Position numbers and translations under genes: made by a program
Part shown: positions 47,027-58,163 of the stretch, piece by piece
How positions within the stretch are numbered: position 1 is the first letter of the stretch
Layout of the letters: each line of letters starts with the position of its first letter
The notes under the pieces: model-generated
Told to the model about the DNA's origin: nothing
Databases searched by the model: none
Seen by the model: only the letters and a program-made list of their open reading frames with translations
Source of the DNA: Dehalococcoidia bacterium
GTDB taxonomy: Bacteria; Chloroflexota; Dehalococcoidia; SM23-28-2
Direction of reading: 5' to 3'
NCBI GenBank assembly: GCA_030615765.1
Contig: JAUWYP010000010.1
Location: 1-59,986, forward strand
Length of the DNA stretch: 59,986 bases

Positions 47027-47526
47027 CCTTGCCCTCTTTGTGACCGCCTGCGCCGGCCGCGGGCGAAGGCCGCCAGCAGCCGCTCGTAGCGGTCGCCGCG
47101 CGCCTCGAGCGTCAGGTCGCGCTCCTTGGCGCCGCTGATCTCCAGCCTCACCAGCAGGTGCTCGGGCGGGAAGACCTCCCAGGCCCGGTCGGCCCACTCC
47201 ACCACCAGGGCTCCCTCGGCGCAGTACTCGGTCAGGGCCAGCTCCTCTGCCTCCTGGGGGTCCTCCAGGCGGTAGAGATCGCCGTGGTAGAGAGTCAGTC
47301 GGCCCTGGTATTCGCCCAGGAGGACGAATGACTTGCTGGTCACAGGGTCAGGCACCGCCAGGCCTTGGGCGATGCCCTGCACAAGGCAGGTCTTCCCCGA
47401 GCCCAGCTCGCCCGAGAGGAGCACGATGTCCCCCGCTTGCAGCAATCGCCCCAGACGGGCGCCGATGCGCCGTGTCTGAGCGGGGCTCTTGCTCTTGAGG
47501 GTCAGGGATGCCGCTACCGTCGCCAC
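47017..47526 (-). CDS. tsaE: tRNA threonylcarbamoyladenosine biosynthesis ATPase TsaE
   Basis: P-loop ATPase of 169 residues that supports the TsaBD complex. RLLQAGDIVLLSGELGSGKT (Walker A), SKSFVLLGEYQGRLTLYHGD, YRLEDPQEAEEL and the VVEWADRAWEVFP motif are conserved. It starts at GTG 47526 inside the end of thiL and ends inside tsaB. The C-terminal 25 residues are basic (RGRRRRSQRG) and longer than in E. coli TsaE. Confidence 0.93.
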   Translation of the reverse strand: MATVAASLTLKSKSPAQTRRIGARLGRLLQAGDIVLLSGELGSGKTCLVQGIAQGLAVPDPVTSKSFVLLGEYQGRLTLYHGDLYRLEDPQEAEELALTEYCAEGALVVEWADRAWEVFPPEHLLVRLEISGAKERDLTLEARGDRYERLLAAFARGRRRRSQRGQGWS

Positions 47527-48530
47527 GCTGTCCCTCGCAGGTGGTCCCAGCCAGCCGGTGGCGGGGCCAGCTCGTGGCCGTCCTTGCCCAGCAGGCGGAT
47601 GCGATGCTGACGGTCGGTCATCATCTCCCCGATGACAGCGATGGGCACATCGGCCTTGTCCTGCACGTGCTCGATGACTTCTGGCGGCGCCGCCAGCAGG
47701 AGTTGGTAGTCCTCGCCGCCACCGCAGGCCAGGGCCAGGGCGTCTTGGGGGAAGGCCTGGCGCAGCGCAGGGCTGATCGGTATTTCCTGAGCGTGGACGA
47801 TGGCCCCCAGGCCGCTGGCCTGGCAAACGTGACCCAGGTCCTGGAGGAGGCCGTCGCTGATGTCGATGGCCGCTCGCACCCCTTCTTGGGCCGCCATCTG
47901 CCCAACGGCCAGAGGCGGCTCGTGGTGCAAATGGGCCCACTTCAGGTAGTCGGCGGCCTCCGTCGAGCCCGCGCTCTCCCCTAGCAGGATGCGCAGACCG
48001 CCGGCGGAGTCGCCCAGATACCCCGTCACCGCTATCGCGTCGCCGGCCTGGGCACCGCTGCGGGTCATCAGCAGCGGCTCGCCTCGATCATCGACCAGTG
48101 CCTGCCCAATGAGGGTGACCGTCACCATCGTCGTATCGCAGCCAACGATGTCCCCGCCCACGATGGCTGTGCCATATTCGTTGCTTGCTTCCAGCATCCC
48201 GGCCAGAAGCTCATCCACGTCGGCCACCTCCGTCTGGGGCGGCAGGGCCAGGGTCAACAGGGCCTGCTCGGGGATGCCACCCATGGCGGCGATGTCGCTC
48301 ACGTTCACTGTCAGGGCATTCCAGCCGATGTCTCGCCAGGAGACGTGTGACAGAGAGAAGTGGGTGCCCTCGATCAGCGTATCGGTGGTGACAAGCTGGA
48401 CGCCGCTGGCTCTCCAGGCGGCGGTATCGTCGCCGATGCCAATCACCAGGGAAGACGGCTGGCCGCTCCTGGCGAAGGCCTCGGCCAAGCGGGCGATGAG
48501 GCCGAACTCTCCCAGCTCAGAAACCTTCAT
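47514..48530 (-). CDS. thiL: Thiamine-monophosphate kinase
   Basis: Makes thiamine diphosphate from the monophosphate. 338 residues. SELGEFGLIARLAEAF, GIGDDTAAWR, VTTDTLIEGTHF, AMGGIPEQALLTL, IVGGDIVGCDTTMVTVTLIG, VTGYLGDSAGGL, AIDISDGLLQDLGHV and GGGEDYQLLL cover all ThiL motifs. First gene of the minus-strand operon with tsaE, tsaB and ndk; no thiamine riboswitch is seen upstream, where the paired-hairpin repeat lies. Confidence 0.97.
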   Translation of the reverse strand: MKVSELGEFGLIARLAEAFARSGQPSSLVIGIGDDTAAWRASGVQLVTTDTLIEGTHFSLSHVSWRDIGWNALTVNVSDIAAMGGIPEQALLTLALPPQTEVADVDELLAGMLEASNEYGTAIVGGDIVGCDTTMVTVTLIGQALVDDRGEPLLMTRSGAQAGDAIAVTGYLGDSAGGLRILLGESAGSTEAADYLKWAHLHHEPPLAVGQMAAQEGVRAAIDISDGLLQDLGHVCQASGLGAIVHAQEIPISPALRQAFPQDALALACGGGEDYQLLLAAPPEVIEHVQDKADVPIAVIGEMMTDRQHRIRLLGKDGHELAPPPAGWDHLRGTAWRR

Positions 48531-48585
48531 AGGCCTGATTATAAGCTATCGGCGGTAGACGCTGAAGCCTGCCGCTGGGCGGGTG

Positions 48586-48742
48586 GTGACTGGTTCATTT
48601 TTTGTGGGTAGAGGTTGGTGGGTAGGGGCTTTCGGACCGTCCCGCGGGTTGAAACCCGCGGCTTCGCAGAATCGAAAATCTGGTGCTGCGGGATTTATCC
48701 CGCAGGGTTAGGGAGTTCACCCACCGGTGGTGAACCAGTCAC
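48586..48742. repeat. Paired-hairpin element with outer inverted repeat
   Basis: The outer 12-bp inverted repeat GTGACTGGTTCA (48586-48597) / TGAACCAGTCAC (48731-48742) encloses CCGCGGGTT-GA-AACCCGCGG (48642-48661) and CTGCGGGAT-TT-ATCCCGCAG (48686-48705). It fills the gap between divergent thiL and the metallophosphoesterase gene. Layout and loop bases (TGAA-type and TTTA-type) match the element at 20193-20252. Confidence 0.8.
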
Positions 48743-48788
48743 GGCGGGTGTGCGCCCTTGACCGATCGGGTGATATGCTGTAGGCAGA

Positions 48789-49529
48789 GTGCGCATTGCC
48801 ATCATCGCCGACGCTCATTCCAACCTGGAGGCGTTGGAGACCGTCCTCCGCCACGCCGAGGGCGAGGACGCCCTCGGCCAGGTGTGGTGTCTGGGTGACA
48901 TCGTGGGCTACGGCCCCGACCCCGCTGCCTGCATGGCCCGCCTGCGCCGCTTCGACCTGCGCTGCGTGCCCGGCAACCACGACCATGCTGCCATCGGTCT
49001 CCTGCCCACCGACGACTTCAACCGCGATGCCGCCGCCGCCGCCCATTGGACGGCCGGCCAGCTTTCCCCCGAAGAGCGGCACTATCTCGAGAACCTGCCT
49101 CACGTCGTCCAGGAGGGGGATTTCACCCTGGTGCACGGCACCCTGCGCTGGCCCATCTGGGAGTACCTCTACTCCCCAGACATCGCCCTGGCCCACCTCC
49201 AGCGCCAGCAGACGCCCTTCGGCCTAGTGGGCCATACCCACGTGCCGATGCTGGTGGTGGAGGACGAGAAGGCGAAGGAGGGCTGCCAGATCTACTACCC
49301 GGAGGATGGAACGATGGTCAAGCTGGGCGACAGGCGTCTCATCATCAACCCCGGCGGGGTCGGCCAGCCCCGCGATGGCGACCGCCGTGCCTCCTATGCC
49401 GTATACGACAGCGATGCCCGCACCATCTCCCTCCACCGCCTGGAGTACGATATCGCCGCCACCCAGAAGAAGATGGAGGCGGCAGGCCTTCCCCGCTGGC
49501 TCATCTACAGGCTGAGCATCGGGCAGTAG
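48789..49529 (+). CDS. Calcineurin-like metallophosphoesterase (YfcE-like)
   Basis: Metal-dependent phosphoesterase of 246 residues. IIADAHSNLEALETVL, WCLGDIVGYGPDP, CVPGNHDHA, LVHGT and LVGHTHVPM supply the full set of dimetal ligands. Insertions enlarge it over YfcE. Substrate unknown; relatives cleave cyclic nucleotides or phosphodiesters. GTG start at 48789, close behind a TATGCT that may be the -10, so translation may be near-leaderless. Confidence 0.92.
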   Translation: MRIAIIADAHSNLEALETVLRHAEGEDALGQVWCLGDIVGYGPDPAACMARLRRFDLRCVPGNHDHAAIGLLPTDDFNRDAAAAAHWTAGQLSPEERHYLENLPHVVQEGDFTLVHGTLRWPIWEYLYSPDIALAHLQRQQTPFGLVGHTHVPMLVVEDEKAKEGCQIYYPEDGTMVKLGDRRLIINPGGVGQPRDGDRRASYAVYDSDARTISLHRLEYDIAATQKKMEAAGLPRWLIYRLSIGQ

Positions 49530-49675
49530 AGGGCTGCCTATCAGTAGTGCTCTTCGTCCAGTTTCGGCGCTCTCCGCTGCTCCGGGGCTGAAATCGTTTG
49601 TCTATTGACTGCGAGTGATGACGATTGAGGAGCCTTGCTGGCGGGCATCGCCCCTGATACCATAGGTGTAGGGCC

Positions 49676-50728
49676 ATGGCCGACGTCAATGTTGTCGTAA
49701 CCTTTGGTCTGGACCACGAGCTGGTGGAGCGCATCCGGGAGCTCGACTCGCGGCTGCGGGTATCCGTCCTCAGCCTGGCCCAGCGTCGGCTCTTCCGTGG
49801 TGGCAGACCCGTCTGGCGCCGCTCCAGCGAGATGGCACAGGCGATGGAGGAGAGCGAGGAGGATGCGCGGCGCGGTCTGGATGAGGCCCTAGCGGAAGCC
49901 GAGGTTCTGCTCACTCTGTCCACCATGCCTGCTGACCTCCTGTCGCGGGCCCCCCGCCTCAAGTGGATACAGCTCACCAGCGCCGGTGCCGACCGCCTGG
50001 TGAACCGGGAACTCTTCCAAAGCGGTATCGCCGTCACCACTGCCGGTGGCATTCACGTCACCCCCATCGGCGAGTACGTCCTGGGGATGATGATAATGCT
50101 GGCAAAGGGTTGGCCCCATCTCTTTCGGGCTCAGGAGAGGCGGGAGTGGGCCCGCCTTACTCCCCAGGAGTTGGAGGGCAGGACGGTGGGCGTGGTAGGA
50201 TTGGGCAACGTCGGCCAAGAGGTGGCGCGCCTGGCCAAGCTTCTGGGCATGCGAGTGCTGGGCGTGCGTCGTTCAGGGGCGCCCCTGGAGAGCGGCGAGT
50301 ATCTAGTCGACGAGATGTTCGCTCCCCTGGATCTCCTGCACGTCCTCTCCCAGAGCGACTACGTGGTGCTGGCCCTTCCCCTCACTGAAGAGACCCACCA
50401 CATCATGGCCGAGCTGGCCTTCCAGGCCATGAAGCCCTCGGCCTATCTGATCAACGTTTCTCCCGGGGCGGTGGTGGACGAGGTGGCCCTGGTGCGGGCC
50501 CTCAAGGTAGGGCTGATCGCCGGGGCCGGCCTGGATGTCTTCGAGAGCGAGCCTCTGCCGCCAGAAAGCGAGCTGTGGAGGCTGCGCAACGTCATCCTCA
50601 GCCCCCACATTGCCGGCGAGACCCGTCACTACAACGAGGGGGCAGTGGCTCTCTTCTGCGATAACCTCCGCCGCTACCTGGCCGATGAGCCGTTGCTGAA
50701 CCTGGTCGATCCCCAGCGGGGCTACTGA
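49676..50728 (+). CDS. D-2-hydroxyacid dehydrogenase-like protein lacking catalytic Arg
   Basis: NAD(P)-dependent 2-hydroxyacid dehydrogenase-family protein of 350 residues. Rossmann motif VGVVGLGNVGQEVARLAKLL, LALPLTEETHHIM, and C-terminal GLDVFESEPLP (Glu292) and SPHIAGETRHYN (His311). The active-site Arg normally in N-x-x-R-G is Pro263 here (LINVSPGAVVDE), while Glu and His remain. Arg anchors the substrate carboxylate, so normal oxidoreduction of 2-hydroxyacids is doubtful. Residues 50-75 are a charged helix not usual in the family. Start ATG 49676. Confidence 0.85.
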   Translation: MADVNVVVTFGLDHELVERIRELDSRLRVSVLSLAQRRLFRGGRPVWRRSSEMAQAMEESEEDARRGLDEALAEAEVLLTLSTMPADLLSRAPRLKWIQLTSAGADRLVNRELFQSGIAVTTAGGIHVTPIGEYVLGMMIMLAKGWPHLFRAQERREWARLTPQELEGRTVGVVGLGNVGQEVARLAKLLGMRVLGVRRSGAPLESGEYLVDEMFAPLDLLHVLSQSDYVVLALPLTEETHHIMAELAFQAMKPSAYLINVSPGAVVDEVALVRALKVGLIAGAGLDVFESEPLPPESELWRLRNVILSPHIAGETRHYNEGAVALFCDNLRRYLADEPLLNLVDPQRGY

Positions 50729-50734
50729 CCGGCC

Positions 50735-53425
<2,691 letters not shown>

Positions 53426-53432
53426 GCTCTCC

Positions 53433-53861
53433 CTACTCGGTCAGGCGGGCATCCGTCTGCCGCAGGCGACGGGCCAGCGTGCGCAGGACCTGCGCCGCCA
53501 TGTCAGGGCTGCTCTTCAGCGCGGCGAGGAAGTCCCAGCGGGTCATGACCAGGCACTCGCCGTCCTCCAGGGCGCGGATGCTGGCGGTACGGGGATAGCC
53601 GTCCAGCAGGGCCGTTTCCCCGAAGAAGTCTCCCGGACCCAGGGTGGCGAGGACGGTCTCCTTGGGGTCGCCGAGGTTCTTCACCACCTCCACTTGCCCC
53701 GAGGAGACGATGTAGAAGCCCGCCGCCTCCTCGCCCTCCTTCAGGACTACATCGCCCGCCTGATGCCCCCTGGGATAGAGGTCCCTGGCGAGACGTTTGA
53801 GCTCCGCCGGGCCGAACCCGGCAAACAGGGGAGCATTGGCCAGCATCTCTTCGTTGCCCAT
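53433..53861 (-). CDS. Cyclic nucleotide-binding domain protein
   Basis: A stand-alone cNMP-binding domain of 142 residues. [32 protein letters not shown], and the phosphate-binding cassette [20 protein letters not shown] (Gly-Glu ... Arg) are intact. There is no DNA-binding domain, so it is not a CRP-type regulator. It precedes gyrA by 8 bp. A sensory or partner-binding role is inference. GTG 53864 directly before the ATG is an alternative start. Confidence 0.88.
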   Translation of the reverse strand: MGNEEMLANAPLFAGFGPAELKRLARDLYPRGHQAGDVVLKEGEEAAGFYIVSSGQVEVVKNLGDPKETVLATLGPGDFFGETALLDGYPRTASIRALEDGECLVMTRWDFLAALKSSPDMAAQVLRTLARRLRQTDARLTE

Positions 53862-54088
53862 CACCGCACTTCCTTCCTGAAGTCGCGACCGTGGATCGCC
53901 ACACTTTACTAGTGGGCTACCTCATACAGCTTGAACCGTTCTCAGGACCCCATCAAGGCGACTCGAGCTCTCTCTGCGAAGGCGAAGCCCTTGCCAGCCA
54001 GACGGGTCAATATGCGGCAAACATCTGCCCGTGTTTACCCCTCCAAGAATACCATCTATCTGAGGAAGGGGAAAGATGCCTACGTGCC

Positions 54089-54895
54089 TTACTGAATGAG
54101 CCGGCGGCGCATGGAGATCAGGGCCAGGTAATAGAAGATAGCAGCCACTACCGCTATCCAGGCCAGGTCGCCCAGATGGCCCAGGTTGAGGTGGCCTTGC
54201 ACTAGGCCGCGGTAGATGTCCACTACGTGGGTGGCCGGCACGAACCAGGCGGCCACCTGCAACTCCTCCGGCAGCCTCTCCAGCGGGAAGAAGACGCCAC
54301 CCAGCCAGAACTGGGGTGTTATGAATAGAGCGAAAAAGTAGTTGAGGGAGCTGATGGAGCGGGCGACGGAGGTATAGGACAGAGCGATGCTGGCGAACAT
54401 GAAGCTCGAGATGTAGGCCATGACAGGCACCAGCAGCGCCAGAGGCGAGTCCAGCAGGCCGAAGGCAGCTGAGACCGCCAGTATGTAGACACTGCTGATG
54501 AAGCCCCGAGTGGCCCCCCACAGGATCTCGCCAGTAATCACGTCTTCGATGCTCACCGGCGTGGTGATGATGGCATGGTAGGTTCTTTGGTTCTCCATGC
54601 GGAAGAAGGAGCCCCAGCCGCATTCGCCCGCGGCCGCCCACATGGGGAAGACCGCCAGAATGCCGGGGGCTATGAATTCGATATAGCGCTGGTCGCCGGG
54701 CAGCTCCGTCTCAGTTATCAGCTCCCCCAGGCCTAGACCCAGGGCAAGAAGGGTGATGAGCGGCTCCGCCAGCGGCCATATGACCTCTGCTTTCCACAGG
54801 CGCAGGTAAACGTCGCGGTTGCGTTGCCACACACGATAAGCCCGATAGGACACATCGGGGAGACGGATGCCAAGACGAGGGCGGGCAATAGTCAT
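54089..54895 (-). CDS. ABC-2 type transporter permease
   Basis: Membrane component of a drug/lipid-type exporter, 268 residues with six hydrophobic segments (for example LAEPLITLLALGLGLGELI, YIEFIAPGILAVFPMWAAA and FALFITPQFWLGGVFFPLER). The P-L-x-x-L-P-x-x-L region and the ABC-2 N-terminal YLRLWKAEVIWPL are typical of the DrrB/NodJ family. The ATG overlaps the ATPase stop (ATGA), so the two are translated together. Confidence 0.92.
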   Translation of the reverse strand: MTIARPRLGIRLPDVSYRAYRVWQRNRDVYLRLWKAEVIWPLAEPLITLLALGLGLGELITETELPGDQRYIEFIAPGILAVFPMWAAAGECGWGSFFRMENQRTYHAIITTPVSIEDVITGEILWGATRGFISSVYILAVSAAFGLLDSPLALLVPVMAYISSFMFASIALSYTSVARSISSLNYFFALFITPQFWLGGVFFPLERLPEELQVAAWFVPATHVVDIYRGLVQGHLNLGHLGDLAWIAVVAAIFYYLALISMRRRLIQ

Positions 54896-55815
54896 TCGAC
54901 GAGCCCTCTTCCCGTCAGGCGCAGGAAAACGTCCTCCAGGTTGGCTTGGTGGTAGGACACGCTCTCGCTTTCGAGGAGTAGGTCGGCCATCTGCGCTCGG
55001 CCGTCGGGGGTGCGTGCATAGATGTAGAGAATGTCCTCCACCTCCTCCACCGTCAGACCGGGCCGAGACGCCATCTGGGCCAGAACCCTCTCTCGCTGTG
55101 GGCCGCTGACGCGCACCTCCGCTACCTCCCGTCCGGCGTACTGCTCCACCAGTTCAGCCGGCGAACCCTCCACTAGGATGCGCCCCTGGTGCATGATGAC
55201 CAGGCGGTCGCAGAGGTGAGCGGCCTCCTCCATGTAGTGGGTGCAGAGGAGCATAGTGACCCCCTGCTCCCTGAAATAGCGCAGCTTCTGCCAAACCAGG
55301 TGGCGAGCCTGAGGATCGAGGCCGGTGGTCGGCTCGTCCAGCACCAGGATCTTGGGCTGATTGATCAGACCGCGGGCGATGATGAGCCGCCGTTTGAGAC
55401 CGGTGGACAGGGCCCAGATGGGCTCGTGCTGTTTCTCCACTAGCTGGAACAGAGCCAGGTTCTCGTCTATGCGCTGATTGGCCAGCTCCCTGGGCATGTC
55501 GAAATAGCGGGCATAGACCGTCAGGTTCTGGCGCACAGAGAGGTCCGGGTCCAGGTTGTCTTCCTGGGGCACTACGCCCAGGATCGACTTGATTTGGCGT
55601 GCTTCTCGGCACACGTCCATGCCGTTCACTACTAGCTCGCCCTCGGTCACGGGCGATACGCAAGAGATCATGCGCACGGTAGTGGTCTTGCCGGCGCCGT
55701 TCGGCCCCAAGAAGCCAAAGCACTCCCCCCTACGCACCGAGAAGTCGATGCCGTCCACGGCGGTGAAACCGTTATAGCGCTTGACCAGGTTGCGAGCGCG
55801 AATTATCTCAGTCAT
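54892..55815 (-). CDS. ABC transporter ATP-binding protein (DrrA/NodI-type)
   Basis: ATPase of 307 residues. Walker A FLGPNGAGKTTTVRM, Q-loop GVVPQEDNLDPDL, a signature that deviates from LSGGQ (ALSTGLKRRLIIARGLI, reading STGLKRR), Walker B ILVLDEPTTGLD and switch His (LLCTHYME) are present. The C-terminal 80 residues are the extra domain of drug-exporter ATPases. It pairs with the permease at 54089-54895; the substrate is unknown. Confidence 0.94.
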   Translation of the reverse strand: MTEIIRARNLVKRYNGFTAVDGIDFSVRRGECFGFLGPNGAGKTTTVRMISCVSPVTEGELVVNGMDVCREARQIKSILGVVPQEDNLDPDLSVRQNLTVYARYFDMPRELANQRIDENLALFQLVEKQHEPIWALSTGLKRRLIIARGLINQPKILVLDEPTTGLDPQARHLVWQKLRYFREQGVTMLLCTHYMEEAAHLCDRLVIMHQGRILVEGSPAELVEQYAGREVAEVRVSGPQRERVLAQMASRPGLTVEEVEDILYIYARTPDGRAQMADLLLESESVSYHQANLEDVFLRLTGRGLVE

Positions 55816-55955
55816 AGCTCAAGATTGGATAGCCGTCGCCTTGCCTCAGGCAGGCCCAGGCGATGGTAGCAGAGTCAGCTTGGCAGAGGCAAGAAAAGGG
55901 CCGAGGCAGAAGAGAAGCCTCGGCCACCAAAGTTCCTTCGCCAGCGTCGCTTCGC

Positions 55956-56783
55956 CTACTCTTCCTCCTCCTGCTCTTCCGCGCTGGTGACGAACTCGTA
56001 GATGGTGACATCGACCCCGGGATTCTTGCTACGGCTGTCCCAGTCCTCCGCGTCCTCTTCCTCGTCGAAGCTTTCCTCCTCCTCCGCATCGCGGCGCACT
56101 AAGCCCTCCTTGGTGTAGGGTCGGAAGGCTTCCCCGGTCGTGGGCGGGAAGGAGGGCTTGCCCGCCTGGCTGGGGTGCTGGAAGGTCTCCTTGATGATCA
56201 CCCGGATGTCGTCTTGGCTAAGGGTGGCGATGGCAGCGGCGTATTCGTTGCCCCCTTCCATCAGCTTGATCAGGCGCATGCCCAGCCTGGGCTCCACTTC
56301 TCCCAGGTATTCCCCCTGGCTGCTCTCTATCAGCAGGGTGTTGTTCTGGCGGCGCAGGAAGACCTGATCCCCTGCCGTCATACGGGCGGCAACGTCGGAG
56401 GCCGGCCGTGTCAGAACAGTTATGCCGGTCTTGCCCGTCTCCGATATGAACATCTGGGGAGAGAGCTTCTTGCCTCCCTCCGCTTGGACAGCTGCCCCCT
56501 CGCCCAGGCTGGCTAGACGGGCCAGGTTCTTCTGGGCGATGGAGTTGAGGGGGTCAAGCTCCAGGGTCTTGCCGTAGGCTTCCCGTGCTTCTGAGTAGCG
56601 GCCAAGCTCGGTCAGGGCCTTCCCCAACCGATTGTAGGCATCCACATCGTTGGGGAAGACAGCGATGATCGCTCGGTTGACGGCCGCAGCTTCCTGCCAT
56701 TGGCCTTGCATGGCCAGCTGGATAGCGTGTTGGGTTCGCTGCCGCCGAAACAGCCTTGTCCTGTCATCCGCTGTAAACACCAT
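55956..56783 (-). CDS. Tetratricopeptide repeat protein with acidic tail
   Basis: A 275-residue protein. Residues 15-95 contain about two TPR units (QGQWQEAAAVNRAIIAVFPN, VDAYNRLGKALTELGRYSEA, REAYGKTLELDPLNSIAQKN). A middle domain (130-205) is beta-rich, with AGDQVFLRRQNNTLLIESSQ. The end is strongly acidic (EEEESFDEEEDAEDWD ... EEQEEEE). ATG 56783 is used; TTG 56792 lies three codons upstream. It is a single gene with its own promoter. A scaffold or stress role is guesswork. Confidence 0.85.
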   Translation of the reverse strand: MVFTADDRTRLFRRQRTQHAIQLAMQGQWQEAAAVNRAIIAVFPNDVDAYNRLGKALTELGRYSEAREAYGKTLELDPLNSIAQKNLARLASLGEGAAVQAEGGKKLSPQMFISETGKTGITVLTRPASDVAARMTAGDQVFLRRQNNTLLIESSQGEYLGEVEPRLGMRLIKLMEGGNEYAAAIATLSQDDIRVIIKETFQHPSQAGKPSFPPTTGEAFRPYTKEGLVRRDAEEEESFDEEEDAEDWDSRSKNPGVDVTIYEFVTSAEEQEEEE

Positions 56784-57157
56784 ATCCGTCAAATCACCTC
56801 ACAACGCCGCGCATTTTAGAGGTTTCTCCAGTTTTTTGCAAGTCCCCTACCAGCATCTCGAAAAGGATTGCCGCCGCCTGTATCTCCCTTAAAGACGTCA
56901 AGGCAGGCCAGACGTTACGCCCTCCTTCAAGAAAGCCTCCGGAGTTGTCCGAGCTTCCCTTAAGGTGTGACCAATCGACTTACCTAAGAACGCTCATCTG
57001 GTCAGATGGTTACCCGACGTCGGCGAAGGGCCGGCATTTCCTGCCTGCGCAAATCCCTGCAGCTCGATGGGAGATGGTCTCGTCCTGGGGGATACGATTG
57101 CCAGATGAAGGGGGTTTCAGAGACGCTTTCGGCTCCGCCCGTTCACTGTCTGCCGCC
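56784..57157. other. Intergenic region without recognised gene
   Basis: A 374-bp gap between the TPR gene and tRNA-Pro. It holds the TPR promoter (56813-56841) and a short palindrome CATCTG-GT-CAGATG (56995-57008). I see no coding frame with a supported start and no known structured RNA. Confidence 0.5.
56813..56841 (-). promoter_or_regulatory. Promoter of the TPR protein gene
   Basis: Minus-strand TTGCAA (56836-56841) and TAAAAT (56813-56818), spacer 17 bp, about 30 bp before the start codon at 56783. Confidence 0.6.
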
Positions 57158-57235
57158 TGGTCGGGGTGGGCAGATTCGAACTGCCGGCCTCACGGTCCCG
57201 AACCGTGCGCTCTAGCCTGACTGAGCTACACCCCG
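57158..57235 (-). tRNA. tRNA-Pro(CGG)
   Basis: 78-nt tRNA with encoded CCA (57158-57160 on the plus strand reads TGG). Acceptor CGGGGTG (57229-57235) pairs with CACCCCG, as in Pro tRNAs. The anticodon loop TTCGGGA gives anticodon CGG; the T arm has GCAGTTCGAATCTGC. Confidence 0.95.
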
Positions 57236-57460
57236 CCAAACCTCCTCCAACCCACGAAATCGGTGGCTTCTTATTCTAGCAAATGCGGTTCAGGGTGTCG
57301 AGGTCTAGACCGTTCGGCGATGGTGGGGTAGGGGTGACGCGGTGGAGCCCTGTCGGATGAAGTGTCCAGGGGAGGTCGATAGAGAAAAGCAAAGCTAAAG
57401 GAAGGCCGGCCAGGCCCTTGTGCCTATCTTGAGGGATGCAGAGAGACGAGTGATAGCTGC

Positions 57461-57676
57461 TTAGCGAAGGCGGGGGGTATGAAGCGCCCCGTCGCTGATC
57501 GGCTCGTCGATGTACAGATCGCCATTCCGGATCTTGATGTTGAACCCACAGGTGGGGTTAGTACACGCCCATGCCTTATAGTGGATGGGCGCCCCCTGGC
57601 TCCCAAAGTCAGACAAGGGAACCAGATCACCGGTTTGGCACTTTTGACACTTGGGGAAGCTGTTCACCTCTACCAC
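57461..57676 (-). CDS. Small zinc-ribbon protein
   Basis: A 71-residue protein with C-x-x-C pairs in FPKCQKCQTGDLVPL and WACTNPTCGFNI, a probable zinc ribbon, followed by a short strand region IKIRNGDLYIDEPI. GTG 57676 is chosen because GGAGGAG lies four bases before it; the frame is open for 16 more codons. It is a single gene. Function unknown; nucleic-acid binding is possible. Confidence 0.65.
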   Translation of the reverse strand: MVEVNSFPKCQKCQTGDLVPLSDFGSQGAPIHYKAWACTNPTCGFNIKIRNGDLYIDEPISDGALHTPRLR

Positions 57677-57877
57677 GAGACTCCTCCCAACCGAACGTAA
57701 TCGCCAGGCAGTATAGCAGAGCACCGCTGCCCTGGCAAGCCGCAGGGAGGCGATTATTGTTATGTGGTCAAAAATTTTGCAAAAGTGGCCCTGCCCCGAA
57801 TCTGGGCCAGGCCGTAACCGTTGTTGAGTGTGGAAGCCATCAATCCGGGGCTGTCCCTGCGGAGGAGAGCGGTAATC

Positions 57878-58086
57878 ATGAGTCGATGGCTTAGGGTAAC
57901 GATAGCCGGGCTTGTATTGAGCATCGCCCTGGGGACGGGTGCTACGGTGGCCGTCCTGGCGGCGACATCATCAAGGCCATCGAGGGCAAGGATGTCCGAA
58001 CCATTGGGGACCTGGTGGCGGGTCTCGAGGATAAGGAGCCCGGCGACGAGGTGACCCTGACGCTGTTGCGAGACGGCGAATACTAA
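57878..58086 (+). pseudogene. Collapsed HtrA/DegP-like gene (TM segment joined to PDZ end)
   Basis: ATG 57878 (after GGAGGAG) begins a membrane or signal segment (WLRVTIAGLVLSIALGTGAT). From 57961, in another frame, a PDZ-domain C-terminus follows: GDIIKAIEGKDVRTIGDLV ... GDEVTLTLLRDGEY, stop at 58086. This fits the two ends of an HtrA-type protease gene with the protease domain deleted and a frameshift at the join (209 bp, not a multiple of three). In its own frame the first part reads on to 58054. Confidence 0.75.
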
Positions 58087-58163
58087 CGCCTTCTAGAGGC
58101 TCCTCCCCTGTGCGAGGCTGGCCTGTTGTAGCGCGGCAGGCCGGCCTCGTGCTTTTTGTCGGC

